A stretch of DNA of 64,000 nt from Schistosoma haematobium (lineage: Eukaryota > Platyhelminthes > Trematoda > Strigeidida > Schistosomatidae): positions 18,501 to 82,500 of the forward strand of contig NW_026137023.1 in assembly GCF_000699445.3 (NCBI RefSeq), written 5' to 3'. A program made the position numbers and the translations under genes. The notes beneath the pieces are model-generated. The model ran no database searches and was not told the DNA's origin. It saw only the letters and a program-made list of their open reading frames with translations. Positions 1-10,751 of the stretch are shown piece after piece. How positions within the stretch are numbered: position 1 is the stretch's first letter; every line of letters begins with the position of its first letter.

Positions 1-53
1 ATATAGGAAGTTCCAAATCGGAGCAGATTCACAGTTTGCGAGTTGGTGTACAA

Positions 54-71
54 GATAACGTCGGTTCACCA
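54..71 (-). promoter_or_regulatory. Mirror copy of a retroelement primer-binding-site relic
   Basis: On the minus strand this reads TGGTGAACCGACGTTATC, the mirror image of 27038-27055. It resembles the tRNA-Trp-type primer binding site of CsRn1-like Ty3/gypsy elements. It suggests that the 5' end of such an element lies at the outer edge of both arms, and that an inverted gag relic may continue left of base 1. The assignment to tRNA-Trp is from memory of the family and was not checked. Confidence 0.4.
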
Positions 72-1289
72 ATGAAGATGCCACAAGTATTTGCATTTTC
101 AAAAACACTTTAACCAGTAACACCCTCTATCATTCAATCGTGCCCACCCAATGAAATCAAATGTCAGAAGCGAGGATGTTCGAAGATATATTTATAAATA
201 TATCGGGAATTGACTGATCTAAACTAGCTAGCACTTGCAGGAAGTGTTGAGAACGGCGTTCCCTCTCGTGATCTGGTGCGGATGCGTGACCAAGCGCCTC
301 CAATTAGGTCAGTCCATTTTAACTAATGTGGTCACATTGAAATGTCGAAGACTTACAGAGCTATAGATTTTGGGGATTCATTTACCACTACAAAATGAAA
401 ACACAAAAAAATCATTTAAGCACATAACTTCTATTTGTTATTTGAAAAATCGTTAAGAAGCACAATATGAACATGGATGTATCAGATGATATAGTTTGTC
501 CACAAATGCATACAGGAAGTTAGTAAGCTTCTTCAATTCTTCAATTTCAATGTGATCAGTCACATGACCACTAAATCATACCGGTATTCTTCTTTGCAAA
601 TCTCCCGTGGACGCTCACCACAGTGCAAGTATTTGCAAAAGAAATTAATACATACAACTCGGTATTGCGCATACACTGCTCTATGTGTTCTAAATCAAAT
701 GTCCAATTATAACGACTGAATTAGTCAGGAGCTAACCTAAGTTGTTGTTTGCACAGTACCTAACACAAAGTACGCTTAACTGAATGATATTTGGCAACAA
801 GATAATTCAGTTTTATCAACTAACTGCCATCACAATCACTTTGAAAATCTATTTGTTGAAAACATTCATCTGAAGTGAAGAAGATGACTAATTCTCTTAT
901 TTATGTCTGACTTGAAAGTCTGACTTGTCTACAAACTGTCAATGATCGATCGGTAAGCTTGGTATACATTGAGTTCACACAAAATACACTGGATAAACCA
1001 CAAGCACAAGGTCAACACCGATTGTAAATAACCTCAGCCAGTCTGAGAAAACAAACACACAGTGGACTCATACAACAGACACATCAAATGAATAAGAGGT
1101 GAGAAATAGCTGTAGCTGTATCCCTATCGATTAATTTGTCCACATATTAAACAATGATATGACTCATCCAAGGTCAGTATAATCACAGTGGTAAGATTGT
1201 GGAATGTGATTGAAGAAGAACTAGAGCGGTAAATGTATAGTATAGAGACGAGTCAATTAGAATCGAGAATATGGTTTTGTCGGATTTTG

Positions 1290-1583
1290 TTCCAAATAGA
1301 AATTTCGCAAATAGCGAGCAATAAAAATGCATTTGTGCACTGCCCAATATATTTAAAATATTTGTGAAGAACTAGTTTTTGTCACTATCATATAAATGAT
1401 AGTGTAGGACCAATCGAGTGCTCAATTCTGTCTTTGGAAATTCCATGTAACAGGTGAATCGACATTATCCGTTTATCCTCATTGTAAGCACTTATTTTGT
1501 GGACCAACTGATTGGATAATGCCTCTTGATTTTTGTGCTAAATTCATTCATTCATTCAGTTACAAATCATTTTTGCATTACTG
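1290..1583 (+). repeat. 294-bp direct repeat, copy R1 (P1 left arm)
   Basis: Starts TTCCAAATAGAAATTTCGC and ends GCATTACTG. It is repeated 967 bp downstream at 2257-2550, with about 673 bp of single-copy DNA between them. The P1 right arm has only one copy (25526-25819) and lacks the intervening DNA. This is what deletion between direct repeats, or duplication of a 967-bp unit, would leave. The ends are not TG...CA on either strand, so an LTR pair is unlikely. Confidence 0.85.
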
Positions 1584-2256
1584 TTGGTGTCATTGCGTTA
1601 TTTAAACCCTAAGACTAATATCCTGATCATTAACCTAAATATGTAACCGTAAGTGAGAATAATCTAAATATCTTTAATTATGTGTATGTGTCCTCTCAAT
1701 GTTTCAGGAATAGTGATATTGTTGTGTTGGTAAAAAGTGAGTTTTTATGTCTTCATTCTTTGATTTGTAAGTAAGGTAACCTGTAGAATATATTAACAGA
1801 CTTATTAATTATACAACGTCTATCTCCAGTTTACAGTACTATTATTTTGTGCTTTTAACCATATATTTTGATTGTGTAAGAAGGACCTGATAATTAGTTG
1901 AGTTTGTTTTAATATTGTCTCTACAATACACTTTCAATACGATCATCTGTCTTGCCAATAATTGCTTTTTATCAGAAGCATCATGTGATATTATTCAGCA
2001 TTTCTAGAATCAGTATGATTAGAATAGTTTTATTGTAGATACAAACTATTTTGCAATAGACTAGATAAAAGTTGTTAAAATTTTAGCATGGTTAAGTCTT
2101 CAACAAATCAAAACATTAGTCCTTGACCCTTTCTAAAATCATGCCACGTAATCTGTTTTTTAAATTCACCATGTGACATATTCCTACAACCAGTTTAGCA
2201 ATAACTGTAGATGAAAGTTTTCATGCACTGTAATTGAGATTTTTACGCTTGTTTAT

Positions 2257-2550
2257 TTCCAAATAGAAATTTCGCAAATAGCGAGCAATAAAAATGCATT
2301 TGTGCACTGCCCAATATATTTAAAATATTTGTGAAGAACTAGTTTTTGTCACTATCATATAAATGATAGTGTAGGACCAATCGAGTGCTCAATTCTGTCT
2401 TTGGAAATTCCATGTAACAGGTGAATCGACATTATCCGTTTATCCTCATTGTAAGCACTTATTTTGTGGACCAACTGATTGGATAATGCCTCTTGATTTT
2501 TGTGCTAAATTCATTCATTCATTCAGTTACAAATCATTTTTGCATTACTG
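2257..2550 (+). repeat. 294-bp direct repeat, copy R2 (P1 left arm)
   Basis: Partner of 1290-1583, in the same orientation and nearly identical. The unique DNA between the two (1584-2256) shows no coding potential that I recognise. Confidence 0.85.
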
Positions 2551-4312
2551 CTGATGTACTTACTGTACTCTGCCAGTTATAATACCAACTATTTTCCACT
2601 ACTTGTTCACTACTTGTTAACCACATATCTCCTCAGTGTTATTCTCGAAAGCAGACACTTTTTCAATTTAATCTGCTATCAATTTGACCGATTTAATAAT
2701 CCCATATATCTAATGATGGATTGGAGAACAAGGCTTAATTCACGTGTGTGTTTGTCACACACTCAATTGGTGTGAGTGTTTTGTAGGATTGATTGGGAGG
2801 GTGAACATATAGAAATGATCACACGATTTTCTCGTTGTAGCAGCTCACATCAAATTGTATATTGGTAACTAGAAGAATAAAATAATCAAAACTTGTCAGT
2901 CCTATTCGCTCATCATCATTCATCTTCTATGTGATTTATGTATTATCGATCGGTAATTTGTTGTTTGTTTGTTTGTAAGAAATTGATTTTTCATTATTTA
3001 TTGAATTACTGAATAAGAAGACAAGGTAATGAGAAACATATTTCATGTTATTGAACAATGTGTAGCGTGGCATCGAGTCCCAGTTGACTATTAACACCGC
3101 TACCAAGAAAACACATGTCAAACAAATCAGAAGGCGGATTAGAACCAAGTTTATTCAATTGGCGATTCCGAGGTATCGAATGAATATCAAGATCGTGCCA
3201 AGAAATGGTACAAGCGAAAGCAAGGGAACGGAGTACGTGCGAACAAAGCCAAAAACCGCGAAACAATGATGGGAGGTATGGAAGCACAAAATGGCTGTAA
3301 TTAGCACAGTTAAACAAAAACACATTAAAACAAGCACTGGTACAGTTGGTTATAATAATGATTGTTTTCATTAAATCAATCATGTTCTCGTAATAAAAGT
3401 AAGTCACTACATATGTTTAATCAAAGCTTAGCACAACTGGAATTATATCGTTAATGTCAAATGAACATTTTAAAAATCTATTCATCACGAAACTGTGTTA
3501 AATAGAAATTTTCGAAAAAATAAATAGAAAATTAGTCTGTTTTTGTTGTTGTTGAGATTTTTATCAGGAAAAGAAATTGAACAATCTGAGAAAATTTATA
3601 GGAAAATCAACTCATTACATTTGAACATGAATAAAGTAATATGTAACAAATTGTAATGGTGGTATACGTAACACTGAATTTACTTTGTCGGTTCATCAAT
3701 AATACCGTAATGTAGGCTGTCAGTTTTAAAAAAATACAACAAAGTTATTTCTTTGAACAGGGACAAACATGTAATGACAGTGTGTTCAAGAAATTCATCT
3801 CTACACATCAACTACATGAGGTTGAAATACTTATCCAAAAACAACGAAGACAATTTGCAATTGAAACGCAGTGGACGAATGAATAATCACCAGTTACAAC
3901 TAGTGACTTCGTAACAACAGGAGTAAAATAAGAATTAATCATTGATATTTGACCTAGACAGTTTTAGTTGAAATAGACTTGAAAATGGAAGAATAAAATT
4001 GAAAGTAATTTGATGATGACCAGAGAGAAGAGAGAAGTCATACAAACAAATGCTAGGTGTGGAATCTGTTCATTATGTTCACAAAGAACCAACGGACATC
4101 CACACTACACACTACACACCACAAACCAACAAGCATTACCTGACTGTCTACTAAATCACCAACAAGCTAACAACAGTCAACCAATAGTAATTCAGTGCAT
4201 AGGATATACGATTGGTGGTAGAAAATTCTCAACATGTCACCTGTCTGTCTCACACCCTCATTCAAAATATTATTTCTCTTCATTTCACAACCACAAAACA
4301 GGTTGCTTGATT
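2551..4312. other. Arm DNA upstream of gene copy 1, no recognised gene
   Basis: Short open frames on both strands (for example 2554-2775 and the 119-codon minus-strand frame 3048-3407) recur in every arm simply because the arms are copies. None resembles a known family. 2680-2820 is an older, diverged relative of a segment found in the opposite arm at about 22760-22900. At about 4090-4100 the sequence joins two points that are 1.94 kb apart in the right arm (22042 and 23985). The open frame from 4010 into the gene crosses this junction, so residues encoded upstream of 4313 are probably a by-product. Confidence 0.6.
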
Positions 4313-6106
4313 ATGATCAATACAGCTCGGAAGTCAGCTTGTGCATCAAGACAACCATCAACACCAATACTAACACCGTCGAAAGAGACCACAGTCACAC
4401 GATACACAACTGAGGAGTCGAGTGAATTAACCGAATTGATATTGAGATATCGAGGTGTTTGGAAAGACAAGAGTCGTCCATCTGCAGTTCTTCAGAAACA
4501 ATTGTGGATGCAATTCGCACATTACTTACACTCGAAGGGATGGCCGAGAAGAAACTGGACTCATCTGCGTCGAAAGGGTCTGCACATGCTGAAGAAACTC
4601 AATAACACGACAATCAATCAGTGGGAAGTGTCGAAAAGCAATCCCAATTCACCTGAAAATCCCTCCAACCACACGTCACTCTCCAGTTCCAATGAAAATC
4701 GACACGTGAACGTGAACGGACAAAGTGACTCGGTAAGTTCGCCTTTCCCAATCATGTGCTAATTGTTTTCATCGAATTCAGGTGACCGAGAATCAGTCGA
4801 GTGTGCATCAAATCAACTTGCCTACACTCACCCCCTCACCAGTGGTAACCATCACCTCCAAACATCCCACATCAACACTCAGTCCTCCTACAAACCATGT
4901 GCAACCGAATCCTCCACACACAACTGGTCCAAAAATCCTGAACGCATTCTCAACAGCTCACATGTCTCAACAACTGGTGATTCCACATGATGCCGGAGTG
5001 CTGCAACCAACCACCACCACCATCAACAACAACAACAACACGGTTGGTGAGGTGACGATCAACCCTAACCGAGTCGCGCTACTGACTCCTCTCCAATGTG
5101 TCTCGTTCGGAGTCGCGAAAACCCATACTACAGACGTATCTCCTATTCAAGAAGTGAATATCTCGAACTCACCATCCAACCAAACGAGTCGCATTCCTCT
5201 GACTGCAACAATTGATTTATCAACGTGGAGTGAGGACGAGGAGAGCTGTTCAGAGTTGAGTGGAACGCGAAATCAGGCGAACACGAATGACGTGAATGAT
5301 TTTGATGAAAATGCCAAGGATTGTATCACGTAAGTAGGACACCTCTTTTCAACTGACACGTTTCACCTTATGTTATTCCTGTTGTTGTTGTTGTTGTTGT
5401 TTTTGTTGTTATACTCTCACCACCAGCACCACATATTCCTGATTAGCTGACTGACTGCTACACACTGCTTGCTGTGTGATCATGAGAATGTGCACTGATT
5501 TTTATGACCATGACTGTCACTGTAGCTCTGTGAGAACGAGACTTAGCGGTAGGATTTGATTCACACAAGCAGTGAGTGAACCACACGACGAGGTAGGTGG
5601 ATAGATAGACTAATAGATAGACAGAAAAACGGACGGACAAATAAGCAGTACTCTGTTCACTTACGTTCAATGGTGTTCTATCTCACTGAAGTGTCTTCGT
5701 CCCACGTTGTGCGTCACTCAATATCTTGATTATTGTCGTTAATATGGGGTGTGCCTGTGTATGTGTGCGTGTGCATCCTTACTGAATATGAGGGTATCGA
5801 GTGAAAATTCCTATTTAGTTGTGTTTGTCAGTTGTGTATATGGTGTAGTAGATTTGATGATTAGGATATATACGACGACTTCTATGTATATATAAGCATA
5901 TGTATATCATGTCTCCTACATCGCCCTAGTGATTATAAACAGATGTTCAAACTGTGACTTGTTTTTGTAGATCCGAATGTGAGAGAACCCCATTGTCAGA
6001 GATGTTGATTCACAAGCAAATGAAGTGTCTAGATCTGAAGATTGAAATTCTCCAGATGAAGAAGCAATATTGGTCCGAGAAACTGAATTCATCATCGAAA
6101 AGCTGA
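4313..6106 (+). CDS. Myb/SANT-like DNA-binding protein, copy 1 (three exons)
   Basis: Exons are 4313-4732, 4782-5329 and 5971-6106. Introns are 4733-4781 (49 bp, GTAAGT...TTCAG) and 5330-5970 (641 bp, GTAAGT...TTTGTAG). Together they give a 367-aa product. Residues about 35-97 form a basic, tryptophan-containing helical region (ELTELILRYR, LWMQFAHYLHSKGWPRR, WTHLRRKGLHMLKKL) of the Myb/SANT-like kind seen in transposase-derived or zeste-like regulators. The middle is Ser/Thr/Asn/Pro-rich, with five Asn at 222-226 and an acidic patch WSEDEES near 289. The C-terminus (about 332-360) is a charged helix (LDLKIEILQMKKQYW) like the dimerising tail common in that family. The role, nuclear DNA binding, is inferred from the fold. 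The start at 4313 is the first Met shared by all five copies; an upstream exon ending in ACAG|G is possible. Compared with the other copies it has Ile43 for Val and Gly48 for Asp. A possible poly(A) signal AATAAA lies at 6702. Confidence 0.7.
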
Positions 6107-7335
6107 ATGTTTGGTGAAAGCCAATCTTCACATGAACTACCATTGTGATTGTCATCAATTCTATTCACATATGAATAGTAAATTCAATTTATACATATGT
6201 ATGTATAGGTATTGTGACTGACGAAGATTGTTCTCCCTTTTCATCATTATTGTCTATTCGTGGTGTGTGTGCGTGTGTGTGAAGTTGTCTGTCAGTTAGT
6301 CATTTTGTTTCGAATCCATTTGAAGTGGACTGTTGTTCAATACTGCTTTGTTTCAAATGTTCACTACTCTATTGACTACTCTGTTGCATACTGTACATAA
6401 TTAAATTTAAATGTTGGTTTTGTAAAACTCTTATTTTGTCTTTGAATTAATTTATGAACGTCATGGACAATTGGTTGTGTGGATGACGGATGATACTTGA
6501 CTTTGAATACAAATATGTTAGAACTTTGTCAATTTTATTTCTTATCATGGTGATCAATTGGTTTGATTTGTATTTATTCTAGTGATTTCTGTGTAATTAA
6601 CTGCTTCATTGATATTTCATTTATGATACATATTCGATATATGTGTAGAGTTGATGTCAACTTGAAATTCTTGATGACCACATGTGACGGAAATAGGAGA
6701 GAATAAACGGTCTAATTTGAATGATGATGTCAATGATAATAATAATAATAATGATAATGTTGATCTTTGTTTTCGAATAGGTTCACTCTGTTTCCTGTTA
6801 ACTTGTTTGTGAAATGACTTATTCACAGAGCATTTGTGTAAACCTTCATTGCCTGTTCTGCACAATTTCAACTATGTCCTAGTTAATGGTGGAGGAATCA
6901 TGAGGAGTAGGTAGAATAGAATAGAATAATTGACTGATGATTGAGTTTTATTTCGTGTTCAACGTGTATGTGGAAATTTGTACAGTTGACTGTTGTATTT
7001 TGTCGAATATGATTTAGAGAACGATTTGTTAGAATTGTTTTTGAATGTGTGATTTGTTCGACGATGTTTTCTCGTTCGTAAGTCAACTAGTTTGATAATA
7101 TCATTAGGTTATCAGTCAGTTGGATTGAGGTGCACATGTCGAATCTTCATTGCTAGTGATTGATCATTTAGGAATCGTGACGACTTTACATAATGAACGA
7201 GTTCTCAGTTATATTGATTTAAGCGTATATTGTCAAGATGTGTTGATCGAACTTATGTGTAGTAAGTTGTATAATGGAGCGGTAAAATTGTGGAAGTGTG
7301 GTGTATACTTCGGTGGTTTACATGAATATGTGAAT
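6107..7335. other. 3' flank of gene copy 1, no recognised gene
   Basis: AT-rich DNA with a short (AAT)n tract near 6737-6752. Small open frames here (for example minus 6617-6871 and 6898-7086) are conserved only as part of the arm repeat and have no recognisable domain. The orphan fragment at 32063 begins at the point corresponding to about 6775. Confidence 0.5.
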
Positions 7336-7850
7336 TGTTATATCCTAGTGAAGATTACGTTGCGAGTAACGTCTGAGACTTATTAATGTACTATTATTAT
7401 TTATATATTCTCATGGTATAAATATTCAGTAACTAGATTATGTATATCTATATTCCCCTTGTTATAAGCTTTATTTTGACCTATATATTATTATTGTACG
7501 ATTTACGGTTCTTAAGCTATGTTCAATTTATTAACTACTGCCTCCCACATTCACAGCCACTTTTTGGCTTTATTGTGTACAAATGTTATTTCCTATTTTG
7601 TGGTGCGTTGCAGTCTGTTTGTTTGATATATAAATACAGTATGTTTGAAATATATGATTGGCATAGTGGAAGATGGTATTGGTGTTCTGGACTCAAGTGG
7701 ACGAGCTAGGCGGACATAGGACCAATAAGGACGCTAGGCTGCCCATACCCGCCGAACGACATTGGTTTGGCACAGTGCTAAGATTGTATAAGTCGTATTT
7801 TGACTGGTGGATAAATCACGTGATAACTAGCCGGCCATAAAGTCACAACA
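7336..7850 (+). mobile_element. Solo LTR with 5-bp target duplication (P1 left arm)
   Basis: A 515-bp segment with TG...CA ends (TGTTATATCC at the start, GTCACAACA at the end), flanked on both sides by TGAAT (7331-7335 and 7851-7855). It contains a TATA-like TATATAAATA at about 7627 in the sense direction. No internal retrotransposon sequence is attached, which is the expected state after LTR-LTR recombination. Open frames inside it (such as 7440-7709) are incidental. A diverged, independently inserted relative is at 41135-41667. I cannot name the parent element. Confidence 0.85.
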
Positions 7851-8957
7851 TGAATATTTGACTGAAATGCAATCGGGAGTGGAAATTAAGAAATTCAACC
7901 GATGAGACATTAAAGAATTGTAAATTGTCGATTTAACATAGTGTTCATCGGTGGTGAGACTATTTATAAATGCGAAATAATGATAAGGAGACAGGTTGAT
8001 GTTCGGCAGTCGTGGATCCACTGTGATAGATGGTTAACGAATGAATACACAACAAATAGGATGGATATCTAATCAGAATGATTTCTTATGAATTCATCAA
8101 GCACATTTCTGTAAGTTTGGATCTACTTGTATATTACCATCACAGATTGTGTGTAAGTACCCTGACAAATTGACTCTTGCAACGCATTATCATGCGTCTT
8201 ATCTATAGGTGGTAATAAGGTATTATACATATTGTAATTGTTAGCTGGGTTGTCATGAGTTTAGAGACAACAATTGTTTTGATGTGTTCAGGAGTTAGTT
8301 GGTAACTGTTGGATATAGTTAACCAATATTCAACAGAAATTCCCCACCATTATTGAATAATCGAATTCAAATCTTGTTTAATTACTCAACTTGGTAATTT
8401 TATATATGATCTGTCGAACATCATTTGATTGATCGTCTATTCCGATGCGACACTTGTTTCTCTTAATATTTCTTTGAGTTGTTCAATCATTTGTTTATTC
8501 TGTCTGCCACACGGAATTCATCGAAACATTTTGGATAACATTTAGTAAACCGTGTGCTCGAAAAATATGTGATGACTCCAGGCGGAGTTAATGTAAATTG
8601 TAATATCTTTCTGATTGAATTGTTTAGTGAGAGGATTCTCGATTCTCATATTGCTTTTGTTAAACTTTTGTGTGGATAGATTTGGTATAGAAAGTGTTTT
8701 ACGGTTAATTCATTTGTAACTGTTAGAAATTTGTGGACTAGTTGAAAAGCTATTTTCTTTCTTGAGTATGGTTTCAATACGGTATAAACGTGTGATACTC
8801 TACAGAAGGAAGAACGTCTTTGCATTTCTATTCAGATGAATATTTTGATCAGTAGAAGTTTGATATTTACTTATTGTGATGATTTTGGAAATTGTGCACG
8901 AGCATTTCCCGATCGCTTCGGATTTGTAATGATAATTGGAATGACAAAGGTTATCGA
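7851..8957. other. Arm DNA without recognised features
   Basis: Between the solo LTR and the PLE remnant. It contains only short frames, present in all arms, and no motif that I recognise. Confidence 0.5.
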
Positions 8958-8983
8958 TAATAATAATAATAATAATAATAATC
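8958..8983 (+). repeat. (AAT)n microsatellite, about 8 units
   Basis: Abuts the 5' truncation of the PLE-B remnant. The equivalent tract is about twice as long in the other three arms (17131-17176, 49624-49672, 57759-57807). Confidence 0.9.
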
Positions 8984-9712
8984 GATGGTATCCCGGTGTC
9001 AAGTGTCCACATTCCGCATGCTTTGAAAATTACCAGCAGACAAAGAAGTACGGCTGCTCGCCGTTTTGGTGAAGCGATAGCGATAAAAAAACTCAAACCG
9101 GATTTATGTATTCAAAAAGAGACAGTAATAAACTTACTATTACCCTGGTAACCCAATTTTTTCGTTTTTGTTTTTTTGTTGGTTATTTGTGTCATTTTAT
9201 TTATTTATTTATTTTTAAATATTTAGTTTGTGTTATATTCCTCTCCTATTACCGAATTCTTAAACCACCCTTTCATTCACACATTTCCGATCACTTGATC
9301 CTCTTAAATTATGTGAACTTTTCAATTTCTATTCAATTATTATGTAACGCATCTTATCAGTTTTTAATTCCATGAATCTTTCACTACCTCTAAAATCATC
9401 ACACAATTTATCTTATCTGTCTCTGAACACCACTCAACTATTCCACCACCCATCCTTAATGTTCCTTTGATTCTAACAGCAAATAACCTCTGACCAGTTC
9501 TTGCATGTACATATATATACAGTTGTTATTGATAATCTAGGTCATTCCAATTCTTTACTTTCTGTCATGTCAATTGTTTCATACTATTTCTTGCCTCAAT
9601 GTTAAATTCTAATATATATTTGGTTGTAAGCAGCTGACGAGAAACCTCGAAATAAAATGAATTCATGCTATTCTGCATCAATATTTGTTCTGGCTTTATT
9701 TATATTATTTAG
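8984..9712 (+). mobile_element. PLE-B: 5'-truncated Penelope-like element, 3' end
   Basis: In the frame ending at the TAA of 9149-9151 the sequence encodes HIPHAFKITSRQRS..., GEAIAIKKLKPDLCIQKE and a terminal LLLPW. These are the last residues of the GIY-YIG endonuclease of PLE polyproteins, which typically end in a leucine/proline/tryptophan motif. Everything upstream, including the reverse transcriptase, is missing. A 3' tail follows, ending in a hammerhead-like ribozyme (9630-9676). This copy keeps seven A in the run near 9084 and stays in frame; the copy at 49673-50400 has six and is frameshifted. Confidence 0.75.
9630..9676 (+). ncRNA. Hammerhead-like ribozyme in PLE-B tail
   Basis: It can be folded by eye as a type I hammerhead. 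Stem I is GCAG (9630-9633) with CTGC (9673-9676), and is extended past small internal loops by TTG/CAA. The core is CTGACGA (9634-9640). Stem II is two pairs, GA/TC, around AACC. GAAA (9649-9652) follows, then a short stem III (ATA/TAT) enclosing a small inner hairpin. The cleavage triplet is ATT (9670-9672). Short-stem hammerheads are known in PLE terminal regions. The AUU triplet is less favourable than GUC, so activity is uncertain. Confidence 0.6.
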
Positions 9713-9927
9713 TACGTAACTTCTCAAGCACTTTGATGAACTACTACAGAAATTCAACATCCGATCTATGTGCGGAATCGTTCTAGTGATGTCTCATCCC
9801 GAAACTTCGTCATTCGATTCGCAAGTTATGAACATGATAGTTACACAATGGTCAGTTGTTTTTAATGTTTTGTTTTCAAACATGCTTGCCAACTGTGTTT
9901 TTAAATAAAGCAAGAACAAATATTGAT

Positions 9928-9974
9928 GCAGAATAGTATGAATTCATTTTATTTCGAGGTTTCTCGTCAGCTGC
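9928..9974 (-). ncRNA. Hammerhead-like ribozyme, PLE-A left terminus (P1 left arm)
   Basis: Minus-strand copy of the fold at 9630-9676: GCAG stem I, core CTGACGA, GAAA, and ATT before CTGC. It faces the PLE-B ribozyme about 250 bp away, so the two form an imperfect inverted repeat. Confidence 0.6.
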
Positions 9975-10064
9975 TTACAAACCAAACATTGTGATAGAAT
10001 TTTTACATTGAGATAGAGTGAAAACAAATGACATAGATGAGTGTAAATAACTGGATTACAATAA

Positions 10065-10068
<4 letters not shown>

Positions 10069-10140
<72 letters not shown>
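10069..10140. repeat. (TA)n microsatellite
   Basis: About 36 TA units between the PLE-A left terminus and its GIY-YIG part. The length differs in each copy. Confidence 0.95.
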
Positions 10141-10141
<1 letters not shown>

Positions 10142-10165
10142 CTCCAACTGCATCTACCAATTTAC

Positions 10166-10459
10166 ATGTACGTGCCAAACACATACATTGGAAGAACTGA
10201 GAGAAGAGTGCATGTCCGCATTTCTGAGCATGTTCCAAAAAACTTGAGGCTGCGTGGGACCATGGCTTTCAACAGTGCAATAGCTCGACATCTACTTGAC
10301 ACCGGGCACACCATCGACATTCCTCATGCTTTCAAAATTATTAATAGACAAAGAAGTACGACCACCCTCCGTTTTGCTGAAGCTATTATGATCAAAAAAT
10401 TTAAACCTGACTTATGCATTCAAAAAGAGACTTTAATTAACTTATCACTACCCTGGTAA
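10166..10459 (+). pseudogene. GIY-YIG endonuclease remnant of PLE-A
   Basis: A 97-codon open frame. It shows TYIGRTERR (the YIG half of the motif), the conserved Arg in VHVRISEH, the conserved Glu in LRFAEAIMI, KFKPDLCIQKE, and the terminal LSLPW then stop. The preceding GIY half (IYQFTCTC) is in another frame, so the domain is broken. The reverse transcriptase is absent. The enzyme would nick target DNA during retrotransposition; this fragment cannot. Confidence 0.8.
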
Positions 10460-10704
10460 CCCTTTATCATTATTATTATTTTTATTTTATTTCTATTTAT
10501 TTTAAAATATTTATATTCCTCTCCTATTACATAAGTCTTAAACCACATTATCATTCACACATTTCCACCACCTGATCCTCCTAAATTATCTTAACTTTTC
10601 AAATTCTATTTAATTATTATTACGTAACCTATCTTATGATTATTCAATTCCATTATTACACCACCCAACCCGAATTAATTCCTTTTGACCTCTGACCTGT
10701 TCTA

Positions 10705-10706
<2 letters not shown>

Positions 10707-10747
<41 letters not shown>
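10707..10747. repeat. (AT)n microsatellite in PLE-A 3' region
   Basis: About 20 units between the PLE-A 3' untranslated region and its right terminus. Confidence 0.95.

Positions 10748-10751
<4 letters not shown>

Noticed and set aside
1290..2550. 294-bp direct repeats as LTRs of a miniature retrotransposon
   Set aside because: Ends are not TG...CA on either strand, no PBS or polypurine tract was found, and no target duplication is evident.
5458..6158. Minus-strand frames in intron 2 and opposite exon 3
   Set aside because: They are antisense to the spliced gene and lack recognisable domains; the coding signal and splice sites favour the plus strand.
7440..7709. 89-codon open frame with hydrophobic N-terminus
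   Set aside because: It lies inside the solo LTR and reflects LTR sequence, not a gene.
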